A stretch of DNA of 64,000 nucleotides from Novosphingobium profundi (GTDB lineage: Bacteria > Pseudomonadota > Alphaproteobacteria > Sphingomonadales > Sphingomonadaceae): positions 1 through 64,000 of the forward strand of contig NZ_JAIVLF010000006.1 in the NCBI RefSeq assembly GCF_020524485.1. Reading direction: 5' to 3'. Within the stretch, counting starts at the first letter, position 1. The number at the start of each line of letters is the position of its first letter. The notes under the pieces are model-generated. The model did not search any database and was not told where the DNA came from. It worked only from the letters and a program-made list of their open reading frames with translations. Positions 25,740-35,970 of the stretch are shown here, in pieces. A program made the position numbers and the translations under genes.

Positions 25740-25755
25740 CCAAGGTGCAATTGTT
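25740..25755 (+). promoter_or_regulatory. CCAAGGTGCAATTGTT motif before the dehydrogenase
   Basis: Plus-strand copy of the shared motif, 105 bp before the alcohol dehydrogenase start. The gap (25590-25860) otherwise carries no gene. Confidence 0.6.
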
Positions 25756-25860
25756 TGCGCCCCTGCGAGGTCTAGGCTGACCGCCGACGACCGGAGATCA
25801 TGGGGGCACATCCCGAGCAACGAATCCCCGGCAAGGTCACCCCAATAACGGAGGGATAGG

Positions 25861-27609
25861 ATGAAGCGGCGTTTTTCACATTTTCTGGCCGGCCTTGCGG
25901 CCGCCACCGCGCTGGTCGCAGCCCCGGCCCAGGCCGATCACCACGGGCCGACCAGCAGCGACCTGATGAACGACGCGGCCAGCGCGGGCGACGTTCTGAG
26001 CTATGGCATGGGCCCCTGGCAGCAGCGCTTTTCCGGCCTCGACGCGCTCAATTCGGATAACGTCAGCAAGCTCGTCCCCGTCTTCGCCGCCTCGCTTGGC
26101 GGGGAAAAACAGCGCGGGCAGGAAGCCCAGCCGCTGGTCTATGACGGTACCATCTACGTCACCGGCTCCTATTCGCGCCTGTTCGCCTTCGACGCGCGCA
26201 CCGGCGAGAAGAAGTGGGAATACACCGCGCGCCTCCCCGACGGCATCATGCCCTGCTGTGACGTCGTCAACCGCGGCGCCGCGATCCACGGCGAGAAGAT
26301 CATCTTTGCCACGCTCGACGCGCGTCTGATCGCGCTCAACCGCGAGACCGGCAAGGTCATCTGGAACAAGAAGACCGCCGACTACCAGGAAGGCTACTCG
26401 GCCACGGCCGCGCCGCTGATCGTCAAGGACATGGTCATTACCGGCAACTCGGGCGGTGAATTCGGCGTGGTCGGCGCGGTCCAGGCGCGCAACGTCGACA
26501 CCGGCGAACTGGTCTGGGAACGCCCCGTGATCGAGGGCCACATGGGCACCTTGAACGGTGCGCCCAATGGCATGACCGGCAAGCTCAACGCGACCTGGGA
26601 AGGCGATCTGTGGAAGACCGGCGGCGGCGCCACCTGGCTGGGCGGCACCTACGATCCGGGCACCAACCTCCTTTACTTCGGCACCGGCAACCCGGCCCCC
26701 TGGAACAGCCACCTGCGTCCGGGAGACAACCTCTACACCTCCTCGACGCTCGCCATCGATGCCGACACCGGCGTCATCAAGTGGCACTACCAGACCACTC
26801 CGCACGATGGCTGGGACTTCGACGGCGTGAACGAATTCATCCCGTTCGACGCGACGATGAACGGCAAGCCGATGAAGCTGGGCGCCAAGGCCGACCGCAA
26901 CGGCTATTTCTACGTACTCGACCGGACCAACGGCAAGCTGCTGGGCGCGCACAAGTTCGTCATGCAGACGACCTGGGCCGACGGCATCAACCTCAAGACC
27001 GGCCGCCCCAACTACATCGGCGAGGGCCGCCCCGGTGCCCCCAACGGCGCGGAAAAAGGCAAGGTCGTGTTCTCCTCGCCCTCGTTCCTGGGCGGCAAGA
27101 ACTGGATGCCGATGGCCTATTCGCAGGACACCGGCCTGTTCTACATCCCCAGCAACGACTGGGGCATGGACATCTGGAACGAGCCCATCGCCTACAAGAA
27201 GGGCGCGGCTTACCTCGGTGCAGGCTTCACCATCAAGCCGATCGCGGACGACCACATCGGGGCCCTGCGCGCGATGGACCCCAAGACCGGCAAGATCGTG
27301 TGGGAATACAAGAACGCAGCCCCGCTCTGGGGCGGCGTGCTGACCACCAAGGGCAACCTCGTCTTCACCGGCACGCCCGAGGGCTACCTGAAGGCTTTCG
27401 ACGCCAAGACCGGCACCGAACTGTGGAAGTTCCAGACCGGCTCGGGCGTGGTCGGCTCGCCCGTCACCTGGGAGCAGGATGGCGAACAGTATGTCGCGGT
27501 AATGTCGGGCTGGGGCGGCGCGGTGCCGCTGTGGGGCGGCGAAGTCGCCAAGACCTTCAAGGACATCAGCCAGGGCGGCATGCTCTGGGTGTTCAAGCTG
27601 CCCAAGTAA
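25861..27609 (+). CDS. PQQ-dependent alcohol dehydrogenase, lanthanide-type signature
   Basis: A 582-residue periplasmic quinoprotein of the methanol/ethanol dehydrogenase type. A signal peptide (ending PAQADHH) is followed by an eight-bladed propeller. PCCD places a vicinal disulfide at Cys132-Cys133, which sits on PQQ. The catalytic Asp319 is in [11 protein letters not shown], and Asp321 two residues on is the position that is Asp in lanthanide enzymes such as XoxF and PedH and Ala or Ser in calcium enzymes. No pqq biosynthesis genes are in the window. Electrons would pass to PedF. GGAGG lies 6 nt before the start. Confidence 0.94.
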   Translation: MKRRFSHFLAGLAAATALVAAPAQADHHGPTSSDLMNDAASAGDVLSYGMGPWQQRFSGLDALNSDNVSKLVPVFAASLGGEKQRGQEAQPLVYDGTIYVTGSYSRLFAFDARTGEKKWEYTARLPDGIMPCCDVVNRGAAIHGEKIIFATLDARLIALNRETGKVIWNKKTADYQEGYSATAAPLIVKDMVITGNSGGEFGVVGAVQARNVDTGELVWERPVIEGHMGTLNGAPNGMTGKLNATWEGDLWKTGGGATWLGGTYDPGTNLLYFGTGNPAPWNSHLRPGDNLYTSSTLAIDADTGVIKWHYQTTPHDGWDFDGVNEFIPFDATMNGKPMKLGAKADRNGYFYVLDRTNGKLLGAHKFVMQTTWADGINLKTGRPNYIGEGRPGAPNGAEKGKVVFSSPSFLGGKNWMPMAYSQDTGLFYIPSNDWGMDIWNEPIAYKKGAAYLGAGFTIKPIADDHIGALRAMDPKTGKIVWEYKNAAPLWGGVLTTKGNLVFTGTPEGYLKAFDAKTGTELWKFQTGSGVVGSPVTWEQDGEQYVAVMSGWGGAVPLWGGEVAKTFKDISQGGMLWVFKLPK

Positions 27610-27690
27610 GACGCAACAGAACGGTAACCGGAGCGCTGGCACAAGGGATCATCCCGAGGCTGGCGCTCCCTCCCTCCCCGGGATAGGAAC

Positions 27691-28371
27691 ATGAACGCAC
27701 TGGCAGGAATGGAACGCGCAATGGGCGAACTGACGAGCCCCGACAAGGTCCTGATCGTCGACGACCATTCGCTCGTGCGCGATGGCCTGCGCTCGATCTT
27801 CGACGACGCCTTTCCCACCTGCGAAATTCTGGAGGCCGACAGCCTGCAGAGCGCGCTCGAGGCGCTGGACACGGCCGACGATGTCGATCTCGTCCTTCTC
27901 GATCTCAACATTCCCGACGTCTCGCACCTCTCCGGCCTCGAGGCGCTGCGCGACCGTTTTCCGGCCACCCCCGTGGTCATGGTCTCGGGCGTCACCGACC
28001 GCAACGTGGTGCGCGACGCGCTCGCTGCGGGAGCCGCCGGGTTCGTGCCCAAGTCGCTCAAGCGCACGGCCATCGTCGAGGCATTGCAACTCGTCCTCTC
28101 GGGCGAGATCTACATGCCCGAACTCGAATGCGACGAGACCCAGGCCGCCGAGGAAGACCTGATCCGCGCCCGGATCGAAACGCTCACCCCCCAGCAACGC
28201 GTGGTCCTGGGCCACCTTGTCGCCGGCCGCCTCAACAAGCAGATCGCCTTTGAACTCGACGTCTCGATGACGACAGTGAAAGCGCACGTCTCGGCGATCC
28301 TGCAGAAGATGAACGTCTTTTCGCGCACGCAGGCCGTGATCATGGCGGGTAAAATCGGCTTTCGCGGGTAG
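27691..28371 (+). CDS. NarL-type response regulator
   Basis: A 226-residue response regulator. The receiver domain (about 17-135) has the phosphoacceptor in LVLLDLNIPD (D71) and the conserved Lys in VPKSLKR. A LuxR-type helix-turn-helix follows (LTPQQRVVLGHLVAGRLNKQ, then ELDVSMTTVKAHVSAI). It lies 81 bp after the dehydrogenase and resembles in position the ErbR/AgmR regulators of ethanol oxidation in pseudomonads. It is the best candidate to bind the shared motif, partnered by the hybrid kinase at 29-31 kb; that is inference. Confidence 0.88.
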   Translation: MNALAGMERAMGELTSPDKVLIVDDHSLVRDGLRSIFDDAFPTCEILEADSLQSALEALDTADDVDLVLLDLNIPDVSHLSGLEALRDRFPATPVVMVSGVTDRNVVRDALAAGAAGFVPKSLKRTAIVEALQLVLSGEIYMPELECDETQAAEEDLIRARIETLTPQQRVVLGHLVAGRLNKQIAFELDVSMTTVKAHVSAILQKMNVFSRTQAVIMAGKIGFRG

Positions 28372-28388
28372 TAGGAAGAAGATTGATT

Positions 28389-28501
28389 CAAGGGGCCATC
28401 GCCCCTTGACCCCAAACTGGGCGACCTCACCTTTCTCAGCCACGGTGGCGCGCGAAAGGTGAGGTGGATAGTTCGGGGAGCCCGAGGGCGATGGCCCTCG
28501 G
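28389..28501 (+). repeat. dispersed hairpin element, copy 3 (113 bp)
   Basis: Typical copy with both end hairpins intact, between the NarL-type regulator and the thioesterase gene (same strand), 18 bp after the regulator's stop. Confidence 0.92.
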
Positions 28502-28555
28502 ATAATCTATTCTGATCCTCTTTGCCTCCGGCCGCATGACTGGTAGCCCCCTCCC

Positions 28556-28996
28556 ATGAGCCGTGAACCCTTGCGCGAGCGCGCCTACTACCGCGCCTTT
28601 GTCCCCGTCGCCACGCGCTGGCGCGACAACGACATCTACGGCCACGCCAACAACGTGATCTATTATTCGTGGTTCGACACGGTGGTGAACACCTGGCTGA
28701 TCGAGGCGGGCCTGCTCGACCTCGAAAGCGAAGCGCCGACAGGGCCCATCGGGCTCGTCGTCGAGACAGGGTGCCGCTACGCCGCCTCGGTGCAATTCCC
28801 GCAGAAGCTGGAAGTGGGCCTGCGCGTGGCGCGGCTCGGCTCCTCCAGCGTCACCTATCATCTCGGTCTCTTCGTCGCGGGCGAGGACGCGCCTGCCGCC
28901 GAGGCGCATTACACCCACGTCTATGTCGACCGGGACAGCCGCCGCCCGACCCCGCTGCCCGAGGACTGGCGCACCGCCTTCGCCGCGCTGACCTGA
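28556..28996 (+). CDS. hotdog-fold acyl-CoA thioesterase
   Basis: A 146-residue hotdog-fold protein of the 4-hydroxybenzoyl-CoA thioesterase type. The active-site loop reads VATRWRDNDIYGHANNVIYY, with Asp followed by Asn where classical members have Asp-x-x-x-His; the helix then continues SWFDTVVNTWL. It probably hydrolyses an acyl-CoA. Its acyl group is not identifiable. It ends convergently with the histidine kinase gene. Confidence 0.85.
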   Translation: MSREPLRERAYYRAFVPVATRWRDNDIYGHANNVIYYSWFDTVVNTWLIEAGLLDLESEAPTGPIGLVVETGCRYAASVQFPQKLEVGLRVARLGSSSVTYHLGLFVAGEDAPAAEAHYTHVYVDRDSRRPTPLPEDWRTAFAALT

Positions 28997-29010
28997 GCTC
29001 AGCTAAGCGT

Positions 29011-31284
29011 TCAGAGCACGTCGAGCTGGCGCAGCAGGGCGCGCAGGCGTGCCGGTTTCACCGGCTTGTTGAGCACAGGCAACCCTTGCGCTGCGGCCAG
29101 CTCGGCCACTTCATCGCCCCGGTCGGCGGTGATCAGGATGGCGGGAATCTCGCGCTCGGTCTGGCCGCGCAGGATCGCCACCGCCTCGTCGCCCGTGCGG
29201 CCTTCGTCGAGGTGGAAATCCACGATCATCAGCACCGGCCCCTGCTCCAGCGCGGCCGCAGCCGCCGGATCGCCGGGGTCCGAGACCGCCACGACATCGA
29301 GCCCCCAGTTCTCCAGCAGGGCCTCCATGCCGCGCAGGATTGCGGGGTCGTTGTCGACGACAAGCACCAGCCCGCCTTCCTCCGCGCGCGCGCCTTGCGC
29401 GCTGGCGGGCAGTTCGGGCGCGCGCGCTTCGGGCGCGCAGCGCGGCGCGCGGATCGTGAAGCAGGCCCCTTGCCCGGGCGCGGTCTCCAGTTCGATGGCG
29501 TGCCCCAACACCGCCGTCACGCGGCGCACGATGGCCAGGCCCAAGCCTTTGCCGGGGATCTTCTGCGTCTTGCCGACCCGGCGGAATTCCTCGAAGATCT
29601 GCGCGCAGTCCTCTTGCGCAATGCCCGGCCCGGTATCGCGCACCCGCACGCTGACTTCGTCCTTCGTATGTTCGACTTCCACGCAGACGCGCCCCACTTC
29701 AGTGTAGCGGATCGCGTTGGAGACGAAGTTCTGCAGCACCCGGCGCAGGAGGCGCGGGTCGGAACGCACCCAAAGGTCCGTCTCCGGGATGGCGAAGTCG
29801 AGCCCACCGGCCTGGGCCAGCGGGGCGAACTCGATGCGCAGCGCCGTCAGGATCGGGTCAAGCGCGAGCGGCTGGATCTCGGGCTGGACGGCGCCCGCAT
29901 CAAGGCGCGAGATCTCGAACAGGGCTTCGAGCAGCTCCTCCACCGAATCGAGCGCGGTCGAGGCCTGCTGGACAAGGCTCGTCGCGCGTTCGGGCATGGC
30001 CATGCCATCCATCGCCGAGACGAAGAGGCGCGCCGCGTTCAACGGCTGAAGCAAGTCGTGGCTGGCCGAGGCAATGAAGCTCGTCTTGGAGCGGTTGGCG
30101 GTCTCGGCCTCGTTCTTGGCATCGACCAGTTGGCGGTTGACCTCGACCAGTTCGGCGGTGCGCTCCTCCACACGGCGTTCCAGCGTCTCGGCGGTCTCGG
30201 TCAGCGAGCGCTGGAAACGGACATGGTCGGTGACATCGTCGAAGGTGAAGACCATGCCCCCGTTCTTGAGCGGCACCGAGCGGATCACCACGTGGCGCTC
30301 GCCCATCATGCACATCGTTTCGAGCTGGCCGAGCGAGCGCGCCTCGCCCTCTTCGCGCCAGTCGAGCGCCTCGGCCCGGTCGAGCCCCTGGCGTTCGAGG
30401 CACCAGCTGCGCAGCATTTCGTGGTTCTCGATCTCGGGCGCCCCTTCGCCGGCTTCGCCGTCGAGGCCCAGCATCGCGAGGACGCCCTCGTTCCAGGCCT
30501 GAAGATGCCCGGTCGCATCGAACAGGCAAACGCCTTCGGACAATGTGTCGAGCGTGGCCTGGAGTGCGAGGTTGCGTTCGGCCAGTTCGCGCGCGCGCTG
30601 GCGCGCATCCTCGGCCTTCACCGAGGTGATGTCGGTGTAGATCCCGACGGTCCCGCCCTGGCTGGTGCGCAGCTCGTTGATCTGGATCCAGCGTCCGTCC
30701 GACAGCGCCTGGACATGGGCGCCCTGCGCGCGGCGATGCTGCGCAACACGGTCCTTCAGCCAGCGCTCGGGCGCCACGCGCGAGGCCACCGTCGCGCCCG
30801 AGCGCGCGAGCCGCGAGGCCAGTTCGGAGAATTCCGGCGCGCGGTCGGAGATCGCTTCGAAATAAGGAAAGATCTTCAGGAAGGCCCGGTTGCACAGGAT
30901 CATCCGGTCTTCATCGTCGAACAGAGCAAAGCCGTCCGAAAGCGATTCGATGGCGTCGCGCAGGAGGACACGCGCGGCCGTCGCATCGGCGTGGGCCTGG
31001 GCGAGCTCGGCGTTGACCGTGTTCAGACGCTCCAGCGCGATCTCCAGCGCGCCGGTGCGGTCGCGCACCATGGCTTCAAGCGAGATCGCCGTCTCGAACA
31101 TCGAGAAGGCCCCGCCCTGCAGGTCGGTCGAGCGCTCCACCCGGTCGATCAGCGCGGCGTTGATCTTCTCCAGCTGCTTCACGCGCGTGCGCAGCCGCGC
31201 CAGTTCGGCGTCCCGGTCTTCGGCCGTCTCCTCCGGGGCGTTCGCCCCTTTTGCCGGTGTTCCCCCCGCCTTTTCGCGCAGCAT
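29011..31284 (-). CDS. PAS-containing hybrid sensor histidine kinase
   Basis: A 757-residue soluble kinase. A coiled coil (residues 22-55, LARLRTRVKQLEKINAALID) is followed by two PAS domains, the HisKA domain with H409 in SASHDLLQPLNAARLF, the HATPase domain (VLQNFVSNAIRYT, later GKGLGLAIVRRV) and a C-terminal receiver domain with D689 in MIVDFHLDEG. No membrane segment or periplasmic sensor is visible, so it senses a cytoplasmic signal. The layout matches the ErcS'/NahK kinases linked to ethanol oxidation. It is 39 bp downstream of the FIST gene and probably co-transcribed with it. Confidence 0.88.
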   Translation of the reverse strand: MLREKAGGTPAKGANAPEETAEDRDAELARLRTRVKQLEKINAALIDRVERSTDLQGGAFSMFETAISLEAMVRDRTGALEIALERLNTVNAELAQAHADATAARVLLRDAIESLSDGFALFDDEDRMILCNRAFLKIFPYFEAISDRAPEFSELASRLARSGATVASRVAPERWLKDRVAQHRRAQGAHVQALSDGRWIQINELRTSQGGTVGIYTDITSVKAEDARQRARELAERNLALQATLDTLSEGVCLFDATGHLQAWNEGVLAMLGLDGEAGEGAPEIENHEMLRSWCLERQGLDRAEALDWREEGEARSLGQLETMCMMGERHVVIRSVPLKNGGMVFTFDDVTDHVRFQRSLTETAETLERRVEERTAELVEVNRQLVDAKNEAETANRSKTSFIASASHDLLQPLNAARLFVSAMDGMAMPERATSLVQQASTALDSVEELLEALFEISRLDAGAVQPEIQPLALDPILTALRIEFAPLAQAGGLDFAIPETDLWVRSDPRLLRRVLQNFVSNAIRYTEVGRVCVEVEHTKDEVSVRVRDTGPGIAQEDCAQIFEEFRRVGKTQKIPGKGLGLAIVRRVTAVLGHAIELETAPGQGACFTIRAPRCAPEARAPELPASAQGARAEEGGLVLVVDNDPAILRGMEALLENWGLDVVAVSDPGDPAAAAALEQGPVLMIVDFHLDEGRTGDEAVAILRGQTEREIPAILITADRGDEVAELAAAQGLPVLNKPVKPARLRALLRQLDVL

Positions 31285-31323
31285 GGCTGGTCTCTCTCCC
31301 GCTCCTGTGTCTCCCGTCCCGTG

Positions 31324-32475
31324 TCAGCGCCCTATCGCCAGACCACTGAAGGTCTGGTTCATGTGCGCTGCGAGGAATTGCTCACCATAGGTGTTGAAAC
31401 CGATGATCTTGTTGTCGACGTAGAGCCGCGACAATTCGCGCACGATCTGCCGGTCCTCGGCATCCAGCCGGTTGAGCACGCAGTCGAAGCCGATGACGTG
31501 ATCGATCGTGCCGATGCGCTGGGACACCTTTCCGATCAGCTCGTTCATCCAGGCGATGCGCTCAATCGGCTCGCCAATGGTGAGGACGACGCCGGTGTCG
31601 ATGGCGCAGTAGAAAGTGAGCGAACCGTCCGGGTTGGCCGACTGGATCGAGCGCACATGGTACTGCCCGCCCGTGCGCACCATGGGCGGGTGCGCGGCGA
31701 AGAAGTGCGCGTCCAGCGTCTCCGGTGCCTGCCCGGTGAGGCGCACGTATTCCTCGGCGGCGGGCGCGGCGTTGATCTCGTAGACAGTGCGGGTCTGGGG
31801 ATCGGCCTCGGTGATGACCATGCGCGCGGGGCCGGGCCGATAGGGGCTTTCGCAAAAGACGTGCATCGGGCGGCGGCTGGTGAGCACCGCGATCACCGCG
31901 CAGTCTCCGTGAAAGCGCCCTTCGTGAAGGACCCCGGTCTGGCTGAAGGAGAGACCATCCCCGCTCGACCCGCCGATCAGCTGGATATCGCCCAGCGCAT
32001 GCTGCGCGGTCATCGTCAGAAGCTCCTCGCGGTGCGAGAGGCCATCGACGAAGAACAGCGCAACCTGGTGCACGTCCTGAACCGCGGCATGGTCGAGCCG
32101 CGCGCCCGCGACAAGCTGGCGGATCGCGCCCTGCGCTTCCTGCGGGTCGAAATGGTCGAGCGCATCGAAGCGCAACGAGACCATCGAGAAACTCTCCGCT
32201 GGAAAGCCGACGAGCACCACCGTCTCGGTGTCGTAGCCCCGGTCGGTCAGCTCTCCGGCACTGGTGCAACCGATCAGCGGCACGCCGGGCAGCCCTTCGC
32301 GCAAGGCCTTGGCAAGTTCGTCGCGCGGGAAACGGTTGGAGCAGAACAGGAGCGCGCCGGCCAGCTCCATCGTGCCGACAGCGGCGGCAAGGTCGGCCAC
32401 GACGCTGGCGGCATCGGCCGCGCGCGAGGAACAGGTCAGAAGGGGCGTATCGCCATGCTCCAGCTGGATCTGCAT
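31324..32475 (-). CDS. FIST-domain sensory protein
   Basis: A 383-residue FIST protein: the FIST N domain (about 30-230; PLIGCTSAGELTDRGYDTE, then LIGGSSGDGLSF) and the FIST C domain (about 240-360). FIST domains are proposed to bind small ligands such as amino acids or aldehydes and are found in two-component systems. Directly upstream of the hybrid kinase in the same direction, it could be its ligand-sensing partner. The ATG gives the clean start MQIQLEHGDTPLLT. Confidence 0.87.
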   Translation of the reverse strand: MQIQLEHGDTPLLTCSSRAADAASVVADLAAAVGTMELAGALLFCSNRFPRDELAKALREGLPGVPLIGCTSAGELTDRGYDTETVVLVGFPAESFSMVSLRFDALDHFDPQEAQGAIRQLVAGARLDHAAVQDVHQVALFFVDGLSHREELLTMTAQHALGDIQLIGGSSGDGLSFSQTGVLHEGRFHGDCAVIAVLTSRRPMHVFCESPYRPGPARMVITEADPQTRTVYEINAAPAAEEYVRLTGQAPETLDAHFFAAHPPMVRTGGQYHVRSIQSANPDGSLTFYCAIDTGVVLTIGEPIERIAWMNELIGKVSQRIGTIDHVIGFDCVLNRLDAEDRQIVRELSRLYVDNKIIGFNTYGEQFLAAHMNQTFSGLAIGR

Positions 32476-32643
32476 GCCTTGACTATCTCTCCCATCAGGC
32501 CTCCTCGTTCGGTGGGAGGCCCTTGCAACCCTGCGCGGCCCGGAAAGAACCGTGCAATCGTTTTGCAGACCTTAGTCTTACGCCGGGAAAGCCCGCAGGC
32601 CAAGGGATTTGCGACATGGCGCAGACGCCCGCATGGCGATGCG

Positions 32644-33054
32644 TCAGGGCACCGCCGCATCGCCGCGCGGCGGTTCTCCGGCCGCCTCCAGCGCGGCGTT
32701 CTCCGCATCGGTAAAAACACGGCTGCGGATCACGAAGCGAACCCCCTCGGGCGCCTCCAGGCTCATGCCCGAACCGCGCCCGGGCACGACATCGATGGTC
32801 ACCTGCGTGTGGCGCCAGTATTCGAACTGCGCCGCCCCGATCCAGACCGGGGTATCGCCCACCAGCGTGCCCAGCAGCACGTCCTGCCCGCCCACGCGAA
32901 ACTCACCCGCGACAAAGCACATCGGCGCCGAACCGTCGCAGCATCCGCCCGACTGGTGGAACATGAGCGGACCATGCTGGGCGCGCAGCCGCAGGATCCA
33001 ATCCTGCGCCTCGGGGGTTGCGCAAATGCGCGGGGGAGGTGTCGTGTCGCTCAT
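32644..33054 (-). CDS. DUF779 protein
   Basis: A 136-residue protein with the DUF779 signature HQSGGCCDGSAPMC and later VWIGAAQFEYWRHTQ. DUF779 genes regularly sit beside NAD-dependent aldehyde dehydrogenases; here the aldehyde dehydrogenase gene lies 308 bp upstream on the same strand, with one copy of the repeat between. The vicinal Cys pair may bind metal. Its function is not established. Confidence 0.87.
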   Translation of the reverse strand: MSDTTPPPRICATPEAQDWILRLRAQHGPLMFHQSGGCCDGSAPMCFVAGEFRVGGQDVLLGTLVGDTPVWIGAAQFEYWRHTQVTIDVVPGRGSGMSLEAPEGVRFVIRSRVFTDAENAALEAAGEPPRGDAAVP

Positions 33055-33361
33055 CGCTGCGCTCCCTAAGTTTCAAAAAGCGATTCCGAGGGCCATCGCC
33101 CTCGGGCTCCCAGAAACGTCACCCTTATCTCCCGTGCGCACCGTTGCGGGAGCGAGGTGAGGTCGCCTGGTTTGGGGTCAAGGGGCGATGGCCCCTTGAA
33201 AAATCTGTCTTCCTGTCTGCCTCTCAAAAAAGACGGTGGATGACCCGAGGGCCACCCACCGACCCGAGAGACCCGGCGCCACTGGACTGGTGGAGTGAGA
33301 GATGGGCGCCGGGAGCGGAGCTCTGTCGGGCTCCTTGGGGGGCTTGCCCAGGACGTTCGGA
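33055..33361. other. gap between DUF779 and aldehyde dehydrogenase genes
   Basis: It holds copy 4 of the hairpin element (33086-33198) and, from 33199, a GC-rich stretch with imperfect stems (for example CCCGGCGCC near 33270 and GGCGCCGGG near 33310). No gene is seen. Confidence 0.5.
33086..33198 (-). repeat. dispersed hairpin element, copy 4 (113 bp, inverted)
   Basis: Inverted copy: CCGAGGGCCATCGCCCTCGG at 33086-33105 and CAAGGGGCGATGGCCCCTTG at 33179-33198. Inner pair less conserved than in other copies. Confidence 0.9.
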
Positions 33362-34882
<1,521 letters not shown>

Positions 34883-34957
34883 CCCCATATCTCCAACTTG
34901 ACCGCATCGCTCTTGCGCGATTTTTCGAAGGCCACATTGGGACGCGAGGCGCCATGC

Positions 34958-34973
34958 GCCAATTGTACCATGG
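34958..34973 (-). promoter_or_regulatory. CCATGGTACAATTGGC motif before the aldehyde dehydrogenase
   Basis: Minus-strand copy of the shared motif, 75 bp before the start, close to the pedF copy. A half-matching copy, CCAAGGTCTATCGTCC, follows at 34973-34988. Confidence 0.55.
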
Positions 34974-34988
34974 GACGATAGACCTTGG
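34973..34988 (-). promoter_or_regulatory. weaker second copy of the motif before the aldehyde dehydrogenase
   Basis: CCAAGGTCTATCGTCC matches the left half (CCAAGGT) and diverges on the right, next to the stronger copy. Two adjacent sites would suit a dimeric activator. Confidence 0.4.
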
Positions 34989-35024
34989 TCGGGGATCGGT
35001 GGTCGGGGGCAGCTGCCCCGCCCT

Positions 35025-35810
35025 TCAAAGCCTCTCGGACAGGACGCAGACCGGGCAGGCTTCCTCGGGCAGGTCGGCAAGCGCATCGACCATCGCGCGC
35101 ACGGCGGGCAGGCGCGCCGTCTGTGCCGGGCAAGGCGTCCCTTCGCGCGCGGCCTCCACCGCCCGCAGCGCCGCTTCGGCCAATGGATTGATGACCGGGA
35201 CCGGGGCCCCCTCGGCCAGTCGTTCCGCGATGGACGACATGCAGGTGCAGCCCAGCAGGATCGCCTCGGCCCCGTCCGCCACGGCCCGCGCCATGCTGGA
35301 GCGGACGCGCGCAAGGATATCGCCTGCGCCCTCCCCGATCCGACCGAGATAGCCATCTGGGCCCGAGAGATCGGCCAGGTCGGCCTCCTCGCCCACGTTG
35401 TAGATACCTGTGCAGACCCCGGCATGGTCGTAGAGCCGCAGCAGATCACAGGGGATGAAGTTCATCGAGGCAGGCCAGACGGTGACGATGGCAAAGCGTC
35501 CCAGGGCCGCCGCGCGCGCCATGCCCGCCTCGCCCGCGCCGACGACAGGCACGCCAGCGCCGCTGCGCAAGGCCGTGAGACCATAGTCCCCCAGCGTGTC
35601 GAGGACGAGCGCATCGGCCCCGGCCTCAACGGCCGTGAGCCCCGCTTCAAAATGCCCGAGCGCCTGCATGTCGCGCGCCGCCGGATCGGACGGGAACACC
35701 CCCACCCGTGAGGGAAAGGCGATACGACTGACGTCCTCGGGCAGGACGGCTTCCAGTTCCGGGCGCACCGGCCCCAGGCTGCGCGGGGTTCCAATGAGAG
35801 CGAGGCGCAT
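35025..35810 (-). CDS. aspartate/glutamate racemase-family protein
   Basis: A 261-residue protein of the Asp/Glu/hydantoin racemase family. The second active-site Cys is in LLGCTCMS. The first one, normally in a Cys-x-x-Asp context, is replaced: the aligned stretch reads [10 protein letters not shown], with Thr for Cys. A conserved [13 protein letters not shown] block follows. A two-Cys racemase would be impaired, so it may be a decarboxylase, isomerase or a changed-mechanism enzyme. It lies between the aldehyde dehydrogenase and HerA-like genes. Confidence 0.75.
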   Translation of the reverse strand: MRLALIGTPRSLGPVRPELEAVLPEDVSRIAFPSRVGVFPSDPAARDMQALGHFEAGLTAVEAGADALVLDTLGDYGLTALRSGAGVPVVGAGEAGMARAAALGRFAIVTVWPASMNFIPCDLLRLYDHAGVCTGIYNVGEEADLADLSGPDGYLGRIGEGAGDILARVRSSMARAVADGAEAILLGCTCMSSIAERLAEGAPVPVINPLAEAALRAVEAAREGTPCPAQTARLPAVRAMVDALADLPEEACPVCVLSERL

Positions 35811-35970
35811 GGCGTTCCTTTCCGGCTCGGTGGACCTTGAGGGCGGGCCCAGCCAATTGATCCATTTTTATGTCAAAACAAATCCTCGCCCGCAAGAAAC
35901 CGCCGCTCTTCTGGAAAACCGGCCAGGCGCCCCTTGCCTCCCCCCACCCGCATTTGCCAATAGGGCTCCC

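Noticed and set aside
28669..33069. A 1466-codon open frame on the plus strand
   Set aside because: It lies opposite the kinase and FIST genes, and codon bias of GC-rich genes opens antisense frames; it has no domain.
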